From Panopea generosa (Eukaryota; Mollusca; Bivalvia; Adapedonta; Hiatellidae): a DNA stretch of 64,000 nt. Below, one piece after another: positions 10,310-22,074 of this stretch (its first letter is position 1; each line of letters begins with the position of its first letter). The stretch spans positions 5,954,062 to 6,018,061 of the forward strand of contig CM055905.1 of NCBI GenBank assembly GCA_029582155.1. The letters run 5' to 3'. The notes under the pieces were generated by a model that was given only the letters and a program-made list of their open reading frames with translations, made no database searches and was not told the DNA's origin. A program made the translations under genes and the position numbers.

Positions 10310-10930
10310 TTGCCTGTAAGTAGTCATGAATCCTTAACTGGATCCTACTCACATAAATCTATCAGTTCATGTATGTAAATTTGTCTACCCTGTCCAGATG
10401 GGTTGCATGTAATTCCATAGTTAATAAGTCATGGTCGACACCAAATTTATTGGTTTGGCAGAGACCTTGATATCTATGTTTTGCATTGTTGCTAGATGCA
10501 CTCGCCGTAGTCTGGTATGTACATTTATGTCTTGGTTATTGACAAATAATTATCTCCCTATATATAATTAGTCCTTTATTATACATGTGAGTAGTCATGA
10601 ATCCTTAACTGGATCCTACTCAAATAAAGCTATCTATTCATGTATGTAAATTTGTCCACCCTGTCCAGATGTGAAGCATGTAATACCATAGTATATAAGT
10701 CATGGTTGACACCAATTTATTGGTTTGACAGAAGCCTTGCTATTGTATATATCGTTTGCATTGTAGCTAGGCACACTAGCATTAGTCTGGTCTGTACATT
10801 TATGTTTTGGTTATTCACAAACAATTATCTTTATATATATATCATGCATTATAAATGAACATCTGAAAAGATCCCAAACATCGTAAATTCCGTTGTTGTG
10901 AATTTAATTATCTCCCTTTATATATATAAT
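10310..10930. repeat. Repeat block R1, two units
   Basis: Two hairpin-led units, at about 10310 and 10590, ending with TCATGCATTATAAATG. A plus-strand ORF starting MYVNLSTLSRCEACN spans each second unit, but it merely follows repeat identity and has no known domain. Confidence 0.7.
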
Positions 10931-10944
10931 ACTAAAGAGTAGTT

Positions 10945-11085
10945 TTCATCGCAACATCAGTGATATATTAGTAAATAGCAGTTTGTATCGCGACATCAGG
11001 ATATATTAGGAAATAGCAGTTTTTATCACGACATCAGGGATATATTAGTAAATAGCAGTTTGTATCACAACATATATAAGACAAA
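10945..11085. repeat. 39-bp minisatellite, about 3 units
   Basis: Units of the ATATTAGTAAATAGCAGTTT type; one unit reads ATATTAGGAAAT. Confidence 0.85.
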
Positions 11086-11149
11086 AGCTTGATTAAAGTG
11101 AACAGTGTTAACACGATTACATCTTAGAACATTATTAGACCGGTATCTG

Positions 11150-11440
11150 TTTTCATGATGAATAAATCTTGTTCATTTGTATATATTGTATAATTGTAAA
11201 TTCATAATTTTATTTTGTGTAATAGTCATATTCTACCTTGGTGAGTTGTCGGCCATTGGTCATTTTGTTACTTAACACAATAATTCAGATCAAAATTATC
11301 AAATTAATGCCGCTATTTTAAACCTTATACTGCCCCGCCCAACCAAACATATTCTTAATGCCCACTGACGCTTCAGTCTAGGTCATACTTATCATTGGAA
11401 GCAATTAGCATTTCTTGATGCATTTAGTTTATAGGTAAGA
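11150..11440. repeat. Repeat block R2
   Basis: Contains TGAGTTGTCGGCCATTGGTC, CTGCCCCGCCC and CACTGACGCTTCAGTC. The same block recurs at more than a dozen places in the window, usually between a 39-bp array and a LINE tail. Confidence 0.7.
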
Positions 11441-11720
11441 AAGTTTCAAAGTAAATAATTTATTACAGTGACATATGCATGACAGTACAATAATATATGT
11501 ATTACAAAATGATAAATAGTAGAGCACTTGGCCCATTGGGGCTATAAGTACACTGCCAATGAATAAAAGTAATATGCAATTTCATATGATAATAAACAAT
11601 GGAACAAATATTGAATAGTGTAGGTAAACTTTCAAAAGTACAAATGTAGATATGGTGATTAAATAGTAGTGTACATCAAGTGTTTCCTTTACAGATATGC
11701 CTTTGACAAAATTTGCAAAT
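11441..11720 (-). mobile_element. LINE 3' tail fragment
   Basis: Only the terminal roughly 280 bp (GATAAATAGTAGAGCAC, GGGCTATAAG, ATATGCCTTTG). The break to the left flank of exon A2 is near 11705. Confidence 0.55.
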
Positions 11721-11746
11721 TAAACATTTACTACTAATGTTCTCAC

Positions 11747-11869
11747 CTGTACATTCCTGCCCGTTCCCTAAGTATCCCTGGTTACAGACACAGGTGAAAC
11801 TCCCAATAGTATTCGTGCATGTGGCGTCTGCGTGGCAATTATGTGTACCCTCATTGCATTCATGAGCAT
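11747..11869 (-). CDS. EGF exon A2
   Basis: 123 bp, phase 1-1: acceptor TTTTTCAG, donor GTGAGAAC. Starts D-A-H-E-C; the His replaces the usual Asp/Asn calcium ligand at the third position. All six cysteines are present. Sisters with the same DAHE start are at 15307, 30914, 48811 and 51748. Confidence 0.8.
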
Positions 11870-12195
11870 CTGAAAAATTTCAATAAAGTTTATAAACAGT
11901 ATTGTGTATTGGGTTCAATGTTACGTTCCTTAGCTTATCGCGCTAAAACCATTCCTAGCCTCCCCTTGGTATTCATTTTTATATTCACATAGGTAAGTCT
12001 CGAGATTGGTTATATGATTTATTGTTTGCCTTTCCAACATCATAAACCAACAAATATATAATAAAAGAACCTGTCATACACATGATAATGGTTTTATATT
12101 AGTTTGCAACATAATTTTTTCATATAATGTAGCTACGGTAATAAAATCTTATAAAACAAAATATTTGAAAGAAGGATGCAATTTATTTAATAAAA

Positions 12196-12251
12196 TAGTA
12201 GCGCGTCTTACTATCAACACAGGGGTCGCAAGTTCGAATCCCTGCGCGGTC
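12196..12251 (+). mobile_element. tRNA-derived SINE piece
   Basis: TAGTAGCGCGTCTTACTATC, then GGGTCGCAAGTTCGAATCCC. This is the anticodon-arm and T-arm (B box GTTCGAATC) part of a tRNA, lacking the 5' acceptor half. It is flanked on the right by a conserved CTCCGTGATGAGTGA body. Pol III B box only; not a functional tRNA. Confidence 0.6.
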
Positions 12252-13270
12252 AAAAGCTCCGTGATGAGTGAAATATATCTTTAAAATGTATAACGGAAAA
12301 GTTAAAGAGCCCTGATACATTTGTTTAACGGTATACTCGAACCCCAAATGAATAGAACCTGTAACAAAGGCTTCGTTTCAAGATTATAGCTGCAATTTAC
12401 ATACCGATTTTGCCTCAATTTGGTGCAATTGACATATCAAACCATTCGCATTTTATTTATTAATGATAATGAGATGTTCTTATTCATTTTAATAATCAGT
12501 TTCTTTCTTGTGTTAAATTTATTTTATGTTTTTTGCTAAACAAAAAATTTACAGAATTTGTCCGGCGATATTTATTTTGTATAACGTGGAAATATTAAGA
12601 GTGGTATATATTTTCATGTTGAGTAAATCTTGTTGATTTGTATATATTGTACAATTGTAAATTCATAATTTTATTTTATGTAGTAGTCATACTCTACTTT
12701 AGTGAGTTGTCGGCCATTGGTCATTTTGTTACCTAACACAATAACTAAGATCAAAATGATAAAATAAATGCCGTTATTTTAAACGTTTTACTGCCCCGCC
12801 CGATCAAACATATTCTTAAGGCCCACTGACGCTTCAGTTTAAGTCATACTTATCATTGGAAGCAATTAGTATTTCTTGATACGTTTAGTTTTAGCCATCT
12901 TCAAAATGGACAAAATATTATTTCCAATTGAAGAAATTTTATTATAACACTTTTAAGTTAGTGTATCAGTTCATAACATTTCCAAATGTTTACACTATTT
13001 CAAGCATTTTAGACTATAGCTGAGCTTATCTGTAAGAACACACACTAACGTTTAAGTCGAATCCGTAACTATATATGGAAGCAATTAGTAATCTTGATCA
13101 ATAGAGTATCAGATCAATAGAGTATCAGATTAAATTTGAAAATCGGAACGTTGCAGTTAACTTATATGCTAACTAATATGTGGAACACATCCAACTCTCC
13201 CGCTTGGTTCCATTACAAAGACATGAGATTTGAGCACGTTGATTGGTCAGTTGCTTCAGTGAAAGCTGAA
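12252..13270. repeat. Intron repeats (SINE body, R2 block, B-unit leader)
   Basis: Continuation of the SINE-associated block, an R2 block at about 12605-12890, and from 12893 the leader common to all class B and D units (AAAATGGACAAAA, then AGACTATAGCTGAGCTTATC). No gene seen. Confidence 0.5.
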
Positions 13271-13278
13271 TGACGTCA
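13271..13278. promoter_or_regulatory. CRE-type palindrome TGACGTCA
   Basis: Lies about 130 bp left of class B exon B1, in the intron after it in gene orientation. It is kept at the same relative place in almost every class B and D unit. Confidence 0.35.
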
Positions 13279-13405
13279 CAGTTTTGTAAGCGTTTAATAG
13301 TTATACTTATAGGACAAGCAAATAACTCCTTGGTGTTTTATTTCATTAGTGTTGAACAAACTTAATTCGAGACATATCATGGATTATGATAGACTACATT
13401 CGCAC

Positions 13406-13528
13406 CAATACAAGTTGGCCCGTCCCCAAAGTATCCTTTGTTACATTGACATGTGAAAGAGCCAACAGTATTTGTACACATAGCATTGTCATCACAATTA
13501 TCACTCCCGTTGGCGCATTCATCAGTGT
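13406..13528 (-). CDS. EGF exon B1 (acceptor mutated)
   Basis: 123 bp. Encodes D-T-D-E-C, GSDNCDDNAMC, CTNTVGSFTC and GYFGDGPTC; six cysteines. The base pair expected to be the acceptor AG reads TG on the minus strand (13529-13530) and no near AG is available. The donor GTGCGAAT is weaker than the GTGAGAAT of sister exons. The coding frame is intact, but the exon may be skipped. Confidence 0.6.
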
Positions 13529-13659
13529 CAGAAAATGTAGACAACATGACATAACAGAAAAAACTTTGTTAGAATTATTGCTTTTGGAGCGACTCCAGCA
13601 CAATTTGTAGTACGGACCTAGCTCTCCCAATTGGGTCCGTAAAATAGCAATGTTCTGAC

Positions 13660-13782
13660 CTGTACATTCCTGCCCGTTCCCTAAGTATCCCTGGTTACAG
13701 ACACAAGTGAAACTACCAATAGTATTCGTGCATGTGGCGTCTGCGTGACAATTATGTTTACCCTCATTGCATTCATTAGAAT
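13660..13782 (-). CDS. EGF exon A3
   Basis: 123 bp, starts D-S-N-E-C, six cysteines, donor GTCAGAAC, acceptor TTTTCAG. It sits only 131 bp from B1, because a duplication junction near 13650 joins the B-unit intron directly to the A-unit exon. Confidence 0.8.
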
Positions 13783-13919
13783 CTGAAAAATTTCACTAAA
13801 GTTTATAAACAATATTATATATCGGGTTCAATGTTACGTTCCTTAGCTTATCATGCTGAAACCATTCTTAGCCTCCCCTTGGTATTCATTTTAGTATTCA
13901 CATGTGTAAGTCGCAAGAT

Positions 13920-14490
13920 TAGTTCATGTATGCAAATTTGTCTACCCTGTCCAGATGGGTTGCACGTAATTCCATAGTATATAAGTCATGGTCGACACCA
14001 AATTTATTGGTTTGACAGAGGCCTTGATATTGTATCTATGTTTAGCATTGTAGCTAGGTGCACTCGCCGTAGTCTGGTATGTACATTTATGTCTTGGTTA
14101 TTGATAAATAATTATCTCCCTATATATAAATTGTCCTTTATTATACATGTGAGTAGTCATGAATCCTTAACTGGATCCTACTCATATAAAGCTATCAGTT
14201 CATGTATGTAAATTTGTCCACCCTGTCCAGATGTGAAGCATGTAATTCCATAGCATATAAGTCATGGTCGACACCAATTTATTGGTTTGGCAGAAGCCTT
14301 GATATTGTATATATGGTTTGCATTGTAGCTAGGCGCACTCGCAGTAGTCTGGTCTGTACATTTATATTTTGGTTATTCACAAACAATTATCTCCATATAT
14401 ATATCATGCATTATGAATGAACATCTGAAAAGATCCCAAACATCGTAAATTCCGTTGTTGTGAATTTAATTATCTCCCTTTATATATATA
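13920..14490. repeat. Repeat block R1, two units
   Basis: The first unit lacks its opening hairpin (it starts at TTCATGTATGCAAATTTG). The second is complete from about 14150. It corresponds to 10370-10930 in the 3.6-kb duplicate. Confidence 0.65.
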
Positions 14491-14504
14491 ATACTAAAGA
14501 GTAG

Positions 14505-14640
14505 TTTTCATCGCAACATCAGTGATATATTAGTAAATAGCAGTTTGTATCGCGACATCAGGGATATATTAGTAAATAGCAGTTTGTATCACGACATCAG
14601 GGATATATTAGTAAATAGCAGTTTGTATCACGACATATAT
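14505..14640. repeat. 39-bp minisatellite, about 4 units
   Basis: One unit more than the sister array at 10945, showing copy-number change since the 3.6-kb duplication. Confidence 0.85.
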
Positions 14641-14699
14641 AAGACAAAAGCTGATTAAAGTGAACAGTGTTAACACGATTACATCTTAGAACATTATTA

Positions 14700-15270
14700 G
14701 ACCGGTATCTGTTTTCATGATGAATACATCTTGTTCATTTGTATATATTGTATAATTGTAAATTCATAATTTTATTTTGTGTAATAGTCATATTCTACCT
14801 TGGTGAGTTGTCGGCCATTGGTCATTTTGTTACTTAACACAATAATTCAGATCAAAATTATTAAATTAATGCAGTTATTTTAAACCTTATACTGCCCCGC
14901 CCAACCAAACATATTCTTAAGGCCCACTGACGCTTCAGTCTAGGTCATCCTTATCATTGGAAGCAATAAGCATTTCTTGATGCATTTAGTTTATAAGTAA
15001 GTAAGTTTCAAAGAAAATAATTTATTACAGTGACATATGCATGACAGTACAATAATAACTGTATTACATAATGATAAATAGTAGAGCACTCGGCCCATTG
15101 GGGCTATAAGTACACTGCCAATGAATAAAAGTAATATGCAATTTCATATGATAATAAACAATGGAACAAATATTGAATACTGTAGGTAAACTTTCAAAAG
15201 TACAAATGTAGATATGGTGATTAAATAGTAGTGTACATAGTGTTTCCTTTACAGATATGCCTTTGTCAAA
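14700..15270. repeat. R2 block plus LINE 3' tail
   Basis: R2 at about 14715-15000, then the LINE tail (GATAAATAGTAGAGCAC) to about 15268. Same order and junctions as 11150-11720. Confidence 0.6.
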
Positions 15271-15306
15271 ATTTGCAAATTAAACATTTACTACTAATGT
15301 GCTCAC

Positions 15307-15429
15307 CTGTACATTCCTGCCCGTTCCCTAAGTATCCCTGGTTACAAACACAGGTGAAACTCCCAATAGTATTCGTGCATGTGGTGTCTGCGTGGCAATT
15401 ATGTGTACCCTCATTGCATTCATGAGCAT
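15307..15429 (-). CDS. EGF exon A4
   Basis: Duplicate of A2 with D-A-H-E-C. One substitution gives HADTTC in place of HADATC. Acceptor TTTTTCAG, donor GTGAGCAC. Confidence 0.8.
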
Positions 15430-15762
15430 CTGAAAAATTTCAATAAAGTTTATAAACAGTATTGTGTATTGGGTTCAATGTTACGTTCCTTAGCTTATCG
15501 CCCTAAAACCATTCCTAGCCTCCCCTTGGTATTCATTTTTATATTCACATGGGTAAGTCTCGAGATTGGTTATATAATTTATTGTTTGCCTTTCTTACAT
15601 CATAAACCAACAAATATATAATATATAATAAAAGAACCTGTCATACACATGATAATGATTTTATATTAGTTTGCAACATAATTTTTTCATATAATGTAGC
15701 TACGGTTATAAAATCTTATAAAACAAAATATTTGAAAGAAGGATGCAATTTATTTAATAAAA

Positions 15763-15818
15763 TAGTAGCGCGTCTTACTATCAACACAGGAGTCGCAAGT
15801 TCTAATCACTGCGCGGTC
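15763..15818 (+). mobile_element. tRNA-derived SINE piece
   Basis: Duplicate of 12196-12251 with B box decayed to GTTCTAATC. Confidence 0.55.
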
Positions 15819-16760
15819 AAAGGCTCCGTGATGAGTGATATATATCTTTAAAATGTATAACGGAAAAGTTAAAGAGCCCTGATACATTTGTTTAACGGTA
15901 TACTCGAATCCCAAATGAATAGAACCTGTAACGAAGGCTTCGTTTCAAGATTATAGCTGCAATTTACATACCGATTTTGCCTCAATTTGATGCATTTGAC
16001 ATATCAAACCATTCGCATTTTATTGATTAATGATAATGAGATGTTCTTATTCATTTTAATAATCAGTTTCTTTCTTGTGTTAAATTTATTTTATGTTTTT
16101 TGCTAAACAAAAAACTTACAGAATTTGTCCGGCGATATTTATTTTGTATAACGTGGAAATATTAAGAGTGGTATATATTTTCATGTTGAGTAAATCTTGT
16201 TGATTTGTATATATTGTACAATTGTAAATTCATAATTTTATTTTATGTAGTAGTCATACTCTACTTTAATGAGTTGTCGGCCCTTGGTCATTTTGTTACC
16301 TAAGACAATAACTAAGATCAAAATGATAAATTAATGCCGGTACTTTAAACCTTTCACTGCCCCGCCCGATCAAACATATTCTTAAGGCCCACTGACGCTT
16401 CAGTTTAAGTCATACTTATCATTGGAAGCAATTAGTATTTCTTGATACGTTTAGTTTTATAAGTAAGCAAGTATTTAAGTACAATTATTATATATGTATT
16501 ACAAAATGATAAATAGTAGATCACTCGGCCCATTAAGGCTATAAGTATAATAATATGAATATAATAAATGAACGTTTATTGGATATGAAGTTATATACAA
16601 CAATAAGAACTTATACAGATACGGAAAGGCAACTGATTCACATATTATGAACAAACGCGTATTCACGCAAAATCGCGCGAAATTATTTCGTTTTCAAATA
16701 TCCAAAGCACCATATTTCTTACGGCTAAAATTTGCAAATTAACGTTAACTATCAAAGTTC
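15819..16760. repeat. Intron repeats (SINE body, R2, short LINE tail)
   Basis: R2 at about 16180-16455, a short LINE tail at about 16470-16550, then a unique-looking AT-rich leader to exon C1. No gene seen. Confidence 0.5.
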
Positions 16761-16764
16761 TCAC

Positions 16765-16871
16765 CTTTACTTCTTCTTTCAATAAAACGAATAAAATCTA
16801 AATAAGTTAGTAATTCACACAAATCGCGTTATTATCACAATTATGTGTGTTTTCGTTACATTCATCAATAT
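16765..16871 (-). pseudogene. Decayed EGF exon C1
   Basis: Acceptor side intact; reads D-I-D-E-C-N-E-N-T-H-N-C and then CDNNAIC, then NY-stop. The second half of the EGF domain, with cysteines 4-6, is gone, yet a GTGAGAAC donor-like site remains at the left edge. The length of 107 bp would shift the frame. Confidence 0.6.
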
Positions 16872-17296
16872 CTACTTAAACAAAGACAAATCAATACAGC
16901 GGAACCATTGATGGAAATATTGTTATTGAAAGCCATCTTCAAAATGGACAAAACTAATATTATTTCCAATTGAAGAAATTTTATTATAACACTTTTAAGT
17001 TAGTGTATCAGTTCATAATATTTCCAAATGTTTACACTATTTCAAGCATTTTAGACTATAGCTGAGCTTATCTGTAAGAACACACACTAACGTTTAAGTC
17101 GAATCCGTAACTATATGTGGAAGCAATTAGTAATCTTGATCAATAGAGTATCAGATTAAATTTGAAAAAAGGAACGTTGCAGTTAACTTATATGCTAACT
17201 AGTATGTTGAACACATCCAACTCTCCCGCTTGGTTCCATTACAAAGCTATGAGATTTGAGCATGTTGATTGGTCAGTTGCTTCAGTGAAAGCTGAA

Positions 17297-17304
17297 TGAC
17301 GTCA
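17297..17304. promoter_or_regulatory. CRE-type palindrome TGACGTCA
   Basis: Same position relative to exon B2 as at B1. Confidence 0.35.
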
Positions 17305-17431
17305 CAGTTTTGTAAGCGTTTAATAGTTATAATTATAGGACAATCAAATATTTCCTTGATGTTTTATTTCATTAGTGTTGAACAAACTTAATTCGGGAAA
17401 TACCATGGATTATGATAGACTATATTCTCAC

Positions 17432-17554
17432 CAATACAAGTTGTCCCATCCCCAAAGTATCCTTTGTTACATTGACATGTGAAAGAGCCAACAGTATTTG
17501 TACACATAGCATTGTTATCACAATTATCACTCCCGTTGGCGCATTCATCAGTGT
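17432..17554 (-). CDS. EGF exon B2 (acceptor mutated)
   Basis: 123 bp, six cysteines, GYFGDGTTCIG end, donor GTGAGAAT. The acceptor position 17555-17556 reads TG on the minus strand instead of AG, as in B1 and B3. Confidence 0.6.
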
Positions 17555-17761
17555 CAGAAAATGTAGACAACATGACATAACAGAAAAAACTTTGTTAGAA
17601 TTATTGCTTTTTGAGCGACTCCAGCACAATTTGTAGTACGGACCTAGCTCTCCCAATTGGGTCCGTAAAATAGCAATGTTGGGAAAGCCATATTTGAGCA
17701 CGTTGATTCGTAAATTGCTTCAACTGAAAGTTTGAATGACGACATAGTTTAATAAGCGTTT

Positions 17762-17917
17762 AATTTATATGAATTGTGGTACAGGCATAGAATTCCCTGC
17801 GTTTTCATTGGTGGTTAATAGACCTTATTCGGGAAATATCAGGTTCTGGGATAGACTAGACTCTATTATTTTCCTAGAATACCCCGAACAGATAAAGGTG
17901 GTAGAAGTAAAACTTTA
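17762..17917 (+). other. Repeated plus-strand ORF fragment, variant 1
   Basis: Reads MNCGTGIEFPAFSLVVN, then GNIRFWDRLDS and the ending KVVEVKL-stop, in a damaged frame. Sisters lie at 51228-51379 and 55340-55494. I know of no matching family. It lies just upstream (gene sense) of B exons. Confidence 0.4.
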
Positions 17918-18332
17918 GTTCTTCTATTCTTCTTCTCAAGGGCTTATATTGCAGTATTGTTTTTTCATTCCGTACTATGTGTTAAGAGGTTAGTATTTTA
18001 GAAATGACAACTGAATATTTGATGCTGTGCCAGATTTTTAGGATATTTTGTGTCATTTTAGAGTTGATGGTTCGAACCGCATCGCGGGAGAATAATTGAC
18101 ATATTATTACTCTGGATATTGATATGTATCACAAATTCAATACATTAAAAACCTGGTCAGGGTACGTTTTGTTTTCTTTATAATTGAAGTCCTGAAGGTG
18201 TGAATAATTTCAGCCCAAATACATGCTGCAGATTCACGCAAAATCGCGCGAAATCTCGTTTTCCAATATCCAAGCATCATATTTGTTACGGCTAAAATTT
18301 GCTAATTAAATATTTACTACTTATGATCTTAC

Positions 18333-18455
18333 CTGTACATTCCTGCCCGTTCCCTAAGTATCCCTGGTTACAGACACAAGTGAAACTCCCAATAGTATTC
18401 GTGCATGTGGCGTCTGCGTGGCAATTATGTTTACCCTCATTGCATTCATTAGCAT
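18333..18455 (-). CDS. EGF exon A5
   Basis: 123 bp, D-A-N-E-C start (good calcium site), six cysteines, donor GTAAGATC, acceptor ATATTTTAG. Its counterpart in the next large unit is 33080-33202. Confidence 0.8.
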
Positions 18456-18775
18456 CTAAAATATTTTGATAAAGTTTTAAAACATTATTGTCTATTGGAT
18501 TCAATGTTACGTTCCTTTGCTTATTCCGATGAAACCATTCCTAGCCTCACCTTGGTATTCATTTTTATATTCTCATGTGTAAGTCGCGAGATTAGTTATA
18601 TAATTTATTGTTTGCCTTTTTAACATCATAAACAAACATATATATAATAAAAGGACATGTCTAACACATGATAATTGTTTAATAACGTAAGTCTTTCATA
18701 TAATGTAGCTACGATAATAAAATATCATAAAACAATTTATACTTGAAAGAACGGATGCAATTTATTTCATAAAAT

Positions 18776-18831
18776 AGTATCGCGACTTACTATCAACACA
18801 GGGGTCGCGAGTTCGAATCCCCGCGCGGTCT
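18776..18831 (+). mobile_element. tRNA-derived SINE piece
   Basis: Best B box of the series: GGGTCGCGAGTTCGAATCCC. The 5' half of the tRNA is missing. Confidence 0.6.
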
Positions 18832-20145
18832 AAGGCTCCGTGATGAGTGATATATATCTTTAAAATGTATAATTGAAATGTTAAAGAGCTCTGATACATT
18901 TGTTAAAGGTATACTAGAATCCCAAATGAATAGAACCTGTAACAAAGGCTTATAGCTTAATGTAGTCGTATGTCGAGTTTTTTGCGACTGATAAATGTAG
19001 GCTTGTTATACAAAAAAATAACCATACTCCAATGTTGCAGCACGTAAAATATTGTAACAAGCAGTTATTTCATGGACACAACTGCTAAATTGTTTAAAAT
19101 GACGCAAAACGTTCAGCACAATATTTCAAATCAGATGGTTATATCAAATCTTTTAAAAGTCAATATATTAGGATTTTTCACAGTTTTAGAATACGCAATA
19201 AAAAGTCCAATATAGCATGCCGATATATATTCAAGGAACCCGTATTGCAGATTTTTATTTAAACATGCCAAAACATATATTGAAAAGCCTTTCCTAACTT
19301 GGGATACGGGCCTAGGTTGAAAAATGGCAACATATTTTGATTTCAATTTGACCCGTTATACAGGTTCACAAACGTATCTGCAAACGTAGTAAAAATTGTT
19401 TTATCTTAGAAAGTCAGAATGACAATGCAAAGCTCGTCAGGCAGTATGTTAGTGTTGTCTAGTTTCGTTTCAAGATTACAGTTCCAATTTAAATACCAAT
19501 ATGCCAAAATTTGGTGGATTTGACATACCAAACCATTGACATTTTATTTATTAATGATAATGAGATGTTCTTTTTCATTTTAATAATTAGTTTATTTCTT
19601 GTGTTAAATTTATTCTTTTTTTTTTTGCAAAGCAAAAAGGTTACAGCATATAATGTGGAAATATTTAGAGTGGTATAAGCTACCATAAGAATTAATAGAC
19701 GATGCTAGGAACTGAATGCACTGTTATTATATACCGATAAGACTACCATGAAATAGTTAGATTGTACGTAATATACGTAATACTATTGCATATTAAATAA
19801 ATAGGTAATCTGATTTTATATACATATATTTGTAGCCGTTTCTATTGACGTATGTGCAACGTGAGTCACACGTAGTACGTTATCGACATACCAGGAGTCA
19901 GCCGGTGTTAGTACCGTCATAGGACACTCAACCCACATATTCGTCATACGGACGACTTGACATTCCCAAGGTCAGGTTGGAGTCGGTATTTGTAACTCAG
20001 TACTACACGGTACACGGGAAATAAACCCTGTGAATACATCCATCGCCGGAAGTGACGATAGGAGATATACCTACGCATCTGGACGTCGACGTAGCGTTTT
20101 AATCATTATAAAGCTTATGTAAATCATTCATTAACGTTACAAAGA
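18832..20145. repeat. Intron block duplicated at 33.6-34.9 kb
   Basis: AT-rich intron with no coding signal on either strand. From about 19830 to 20100 it holds a visibly GC-richer segment of unknown identity (GTGAGTCACACGTAGTACG, GTGACGATAGGAGATATACC) with an AATAAA. Confidence 0.5.
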
Positions 20146-20290
20146 AAGTTGCATTACGACATCAATGATATATATGTATAATAGTAAAAAGCAGTTTGCA
20201 TCACAACATAAGTGATATATAAGTAAATAGCAGTTTGTTTCGCGACATCAGTGGTATATTAGTAAATAGCAGTTTGTATCACGACATAAT
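20146..20290. repeat. 39-bp minisatellite, about 3 units
   Basis: Diverged first unit (AATAGTAAAAAGCAGTTTGC) followed by two standard units. Confidence 0.8.
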
Positions 20291-20369
20291 TATATAAGAC
20301 AAAAGATGATTAAAGTGAACTGTGTTAACACGATTACACACAGAACATTGTTAGACCGGCATCTGTTTT

Positions 20370-21180
20370 TATGTTTAGTAAATCGTGTTGATTTGTGTAT
20401 ATATTGTATAGTTGTAAATTCATAATTATATTTTGTGTGGTAGTCATATTCTACCTTACTGAGCTGTCGGCCCTTGGTCATTGTGTTACCTAACACAATA
20501 ACTAAGATCAAAATGACAAAATTAATGCCGTTATTTTAAACCATTTACTGCCCCGCCCAATGAAACATATTCTTAAGGCCCACTGACGCTTCTCTCTATG
20601 TCATACTTATCATTGGAAGAAATTAGTATTTCTTGATACGTTTAGTTTAATAAGTATGTACGTATCTAAGTTAACAGTTTATTATAGTGACATTTGCATG
20701 ACAGTACAATAATATATATATTACAAAATGATAAATAGTAGATCACTCGGCCCATTGGGGCTATAAGTCACTGCCAATGAATAAAAATAATATGCAATTT
20801 CATATGATAATAAGCAATGGCACATAAATAGAATACTGTAGGTAAACTTTCAAAAGCACAAATGTAGATATGGTGATTAAATAGAAGTGTACATAGAGTT
20901 TCTCCTTTACAGATATGCCTTTGTCAAAACCTTTCCCACCTTTCTTTGACAATTGTTCACTAGATATTTCAGTTTATGTATAAATTCTAACATTGTATAG
21001 TCACTGGTTGCAATGACATCTTGTAGATTGGCATTTCTGAAGTCACCATAAAAAGCACAGTCCTATAGGAAATTGATTCGCCTTTCACTGTTCCTGTGTC
21101 ACAGCACCGGAAACGTCTCTAAATAGGACTTTCGCCTACGTTCGACCTCTTTCAATTCTCAGTGGAAGAATACCACACAT
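20370..21180. repeat. R2 block and LINE 3' fragment
   Basis: R2 at about 20370-20660, then a minus-strand LINE tail to about 21175 that includes the uninterrupted sequence across the site where the second LINE sits at 370 and 38471. Confidence 0.6.
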
Positions 21181-21199
21181 GTAAATATGAATATCCAGT

Positions 21200-21391
21200 A
21201 ATATGAAAAATAACATAATAGAAGAATATCTATTGATGAACCTGCTCAATTACTCAATATATTTACTAATTATAGAACTTGGAAAATTCTGCAATAAAAT
21301 TTGTATTTACAATTGTAACTTGCTTAGCGTAACTCCTTCATTGGACTTAAATAGATTTTTTACTTTCATTTTCAGTGATCTGCCTTTTTGA
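21200..21391 (+). other. Plus-strand ORF remnant, variant 2
   Basis: Ends CNLLSVTPSLDLNRFFTFIF and SDLPF-stop. Same family as 5710-5889, 24880-25072, 35757-35916 and 44920-45112. Unknown function; probably a repeat-borne relic. Confidence 0.4.
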
Positions 21392-21791
21392 ATTCCGGGC
21401 AAGTTATGAAAACTGAGATTTGCAATTGGTTATGAAATAAAAAGAATGCATGCAGGAACACGTTACGTTCAACAGCCGTGTATTTTACTGTTCTGTTAAT
21501 AAACTTTAACATAAGTGTTCAAGGTAATATTTCTATCGGTGAAAGATAACAGAAGACGCGAGATAATTGGGAAGGAAATAATAATATGATAAAATAAATG
21601 AACGTTCATGGGATATGAATTTATATATAACAATAAGGACTTATACAGATAAGGAAACTCAACTGATTGACATGTTGTGACACTCGCGTATTCACGCAAA
21701 ATCGTGCGAAATCTCGTTTTCCAATATCCAAAGCACCATATTTGTTACGGCTAAAATTTGCAAATTTTACATTAACTATGAATGTTCTGAC

Positions 21792-21914
21792 CTGTACATT
21801 CCTGCCCGTTCCCTAAGTATCCCTGGTTACAGACACAAGTGAAACTCCCAATAGTATTCGTGCATGTGGCTTCTGCATGACAATTATGTTTACCCTCATT
21901 GCATTCATCAGAAT
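21792..21914 (-). CDS. EGF exon A6
   Basis: 123 bp, D-S-D-E-C start; CHAEATC replaces CHADATC. Donor GTCAGAAC, acceptor TTTTCAG. Confidence 0.8.
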
Positions 21915-22074
21915 CTGAAAAATTTCACTAAAGTTTATAAACAATATCATATATTGGGTTCAATGTTACGTTCCTTAGCTTATCATGCTGAAACCATTCT
22001 TAGCCTCCCCTTGGTATTCATTTTAGTATTCACATGTGTAAGTCGCAAGATTAGTTATATAATTAATAGTTTGC

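Noticed and set aside
10640-10858. Plus-strand ORF starting MYVNLSTLSRCEACN, repeated in many R1 units
   Set aside because: It follows repeat identity, has no recognisable domain, and breaks in several copies; it is also antisense to nothing coding. Treated as a by-product of the repeat.
12196-12251. Functional tRNA gene
   Set aside because: No acceptor stem, D arm or A box; only the B-box half.
12252-12290. CTCCGTGATGAGTGA next to the SINE as a hammerhead core
   Set aside because: Reads GTGATGA rather than CTGATGA, and no GAAA with stem II follows.
13386-13610. Plus-strand ORFs over the B exons (MIDYI...) and minus-strand frame-2 ORFs (MGELGPYYKLC...)
   Set aside because: Shadows of the EGF exon; the EGF frame has the six cysteines and splice sites.
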